Shown: one piece after another, positions 62,651 to 64,000 of the stretch
Layout of the letters: every line of letters starts with the position of its first letter
How positions within the stretch are numbered: the first letter of the stretch is position 1
Program-made: the position numbers and the translations under genes
Notes under the pieces: generated by a model
Told to the model about the DNA's origin: nothing
Databases searched by the model: none
What the model saw: only the letters and a program-made list of their open reading frames with translations
Assembly (NCBI RefSeq): GCF_051014685.1
Contig: NW_027478902.1
Span: 62,001-126,000 of the forward strand
Reading direction: 5' to 3'
Source: Ptiloglossa arizonensis
Taxonomy: Eukaryota > Arthropoda > Insecta > Hymenoptera > Colletidae
DNA: 64,000 bases

Positions 62651-63000
62651 ATATACGTTATACGTTATGCGTTATACGTTATACGTTATTCGTTATACGT
62701 TATACGCTATACGTTACATGTTATACGTTATACGCTATACGTTATACGGTATACGTTATACGTTATACGTTGTACGTTATACGTTATTCGTTATACGTTA
62801 TACGTTAAACGTTATACGTTATACGTTATACGTTATACGTTATACGTTATACGTTATACGTTATACGTCATAGGTTATACGTTATACGTTATGCGTTATA
62901 CGTTATACATTATACGTTATACGATATACGTTATACGTTATGCGTTATGCGTTCTTCGTTACACGTTATACGTTATACGTTATACGTTATATGTTTTACG
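61755..63000. repeat. 1,246-bp tandem repeat, copy 1
   Basis: Landmarks at 62,037 and 62,404 (GTCATAG GGTATAC) recur at 63,283 and 63,650, a shift of 1,246 bp (178 units). The start is approximate. Confidence 0.85.
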
Positions 63001-64000
63001 TTATACGTTATACGTTATACGTTATACGTTATACGTTATACGTTATACGTTATACATTATACGTTATACGTTATACGTTAAACGTTATACGTTATACGTT
63101 ATACGTTATACGTTATACGCTATACGTTACATGTTATACGTTATACGTAGTATGTAATGCGTCATACGTTTTACGTTATTCGTTATACGTTTTTCGTTAC
63201 AAGTTATACGTTATACGTTATACGTTATACGTCATAGGTTATACGTTATACGTTATACGTTATACGTTATACGTTATACATTATGCGTTATACGTTTTAC
63301 GTTATTCGTTATACGTTATACGTTATACGTTATACGTTATACGTTATACGTTATACGTTATACGTTATACGTTATACGTTATACGTTATACGTTATACGT
63401 TATACATTATACGTTATACGTTATACGTTATACGTTATACGTTATACGTCATAGGTTATACGTTATACGTTATGCGTTATACGTTATACGTTATACGTCA
63501 TAAGTTATACGTTATACGTTATACGTTATACGTTATACGTTATACGTTATGCGTTATACGTTCTACGATATTCGTTATACGTTATACGTCATAAGTTATA
63601 CGTTATACGTTATACGTTATTAGTTATACGTTATACGTTATACGTTATACGTCATAGGGTATACGTTATACGTTATGCGTTATACGTTATACATTATACG
63701 TTATACGATATACGTTTTACGTTATGCGTTATGCGTTCTTCGTTACACGTTATACGTTATTCGGTATGCGTTATACGTTATACGTTATACGTTATACGTT
63801 ATACGTTATACGTTATACGTTATACGTTATACGATACACGTTATACGTTATACGTTATACGTTATGCGTTATTCGTTATACATTATACGTTATACGATAT
63901 ACGTTATACGTTATGCGTTATACGTTATACGTTATACGTTATACGTTATACGCTATACGTTACATGTTATACGTTATACGCTATACGTTATACGGTATAC
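63001..64000. repeat. 1,246-bp tandem repeat, copy 2, cut by the window end
   Basis: Continues the preceding copy to the last base. One visible difference is a GTTATTC unit near 62,686 that is canonical near 63,932. The last unit, GGTATAC, starts at 63,994, a multiple of seven. Confidence 0.85.

Larger units (their letters stand above)
1..64000. repeat. Heptamer satellite array, unit GTTATAC (TATACGT), filling the window
   Basis: About 9,100 consecutive head-to-tail heptamers, all in one orientation, run from the first to the last base. Canonical units dominate, and substituted units such as GATATAC, GTCATAC, GTTACAC, GTTATGC, GTTTTAC, GTTATTC and ATTATAC are sprinkled through in recurring orders that define higher-order repeats. 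A pure array would be 28.6% GC with one CpG per unit. No non-repeat stretch, mobile element or inversion is visible. Arrays of this size are known from eukaryotic heterochromatin; a bacterial origin is very unlikely. Chromosomal location and species cannot be determined. An assembly artefact in copy number cannot be excluded from sequence alone. Confidence 0.98.

Noticed and set aside
1..64000. Telomere repeat (heptamers, some containing TTATGGG)
   Set aside because: The unit is not G-rich on either strand, and GTTATGG next to G is just a doubly substituted unit. No TTTAGGG, TTAGGG or similar tract is present.
1..64000. TATA boxes or -10 elements in each unit
   Set aside because: TATA occurs every 7 bp because of the unit. 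With about 9,000 copies there is no positional information and no gene to drive.
1..64000. Replication origin (AT-rich, DnaA-box-like TTATAC)
   Set aside because: TTATAC is only part of the unit. No consensus DnaA box, clustered iterons beside a rep gene, or other origin component is seen.
1..64000. Terminator or riboswitch hairpins
   Set aside because: The 4-bp self-complementary stems occur everywhere in the array and lack GC-rich stems, T tracts or conserved loops.

Overview
The whole 64,000-base window is one uninterrupted satellite array. Its unit is a 7-bp heptamer, GTTATAC in the phase used here (equivalently TATACGT), always in the same orientation. I find no unique sequence, gene, RNA gene, transposon, CRISPR array or regulatory module. 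Both window edges lie inside the array, so its true length is unknown. Such an array is typical of eukaryotic nuclear heterochromatin (centromeric, pericentromeric, subtelomeric or B-chromosome satellite). The unit is not a telomere repeat I recognise, and the species cannot be named from this sequence.

Layout. (1) 1-998: heptamers at the left edge. (2) 999-6035: a tandem duplication of period 2,451 bp (350 units + 1 base). (3) About 6036-17,620: longer higher-order repeats of about 4.45-4.69 kb. (4) About 17,620-20,080: a third, near-identical copy of the 2,451-bp unit. (5) About 20,080-23,560: repeats headed by a GTCGTAG variant, with three 14-bp dimer sub-arrays. (6) About 23,560-30,764: repeats of 1,334 and 1,843 bp containing a nested 36-bp tandem repeat. 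(7) 30,765-43,147: repeats of 1,246-2,394 bp with the longest pure heptamer runs. (8) 43,148-64,000: repeats of 1,246-2,135 bp, and a large segmental copy in which about 58-63 kb repeats about 48-55 kb.

Substituted units are abundant; almost every possible single-base change of the heptamer occurs. Units of the wrong length are very rare. I find only 29 in 64 kb, in four classes: 8-mers GTTAAAAC (6), GTTATATT (3) and GTATATTC (18), and a pair of units lacking 2 bases (2). They account exactly for the heptamer phase at every landmark I checked, and the phase is unchanged from 30,765 to the right edge. Each class recurs at equivalent places in the higher-order repeats, so a handful of ancestral indels spread by duplication explains them.

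The many long plus-strand reading frames are a by-product. Seven and three are coprime, so all three plus frames read the same stop-free heptapeptide (YTLYVIR), while every minus frame has a stop every 21 bases. None is called as a gene.
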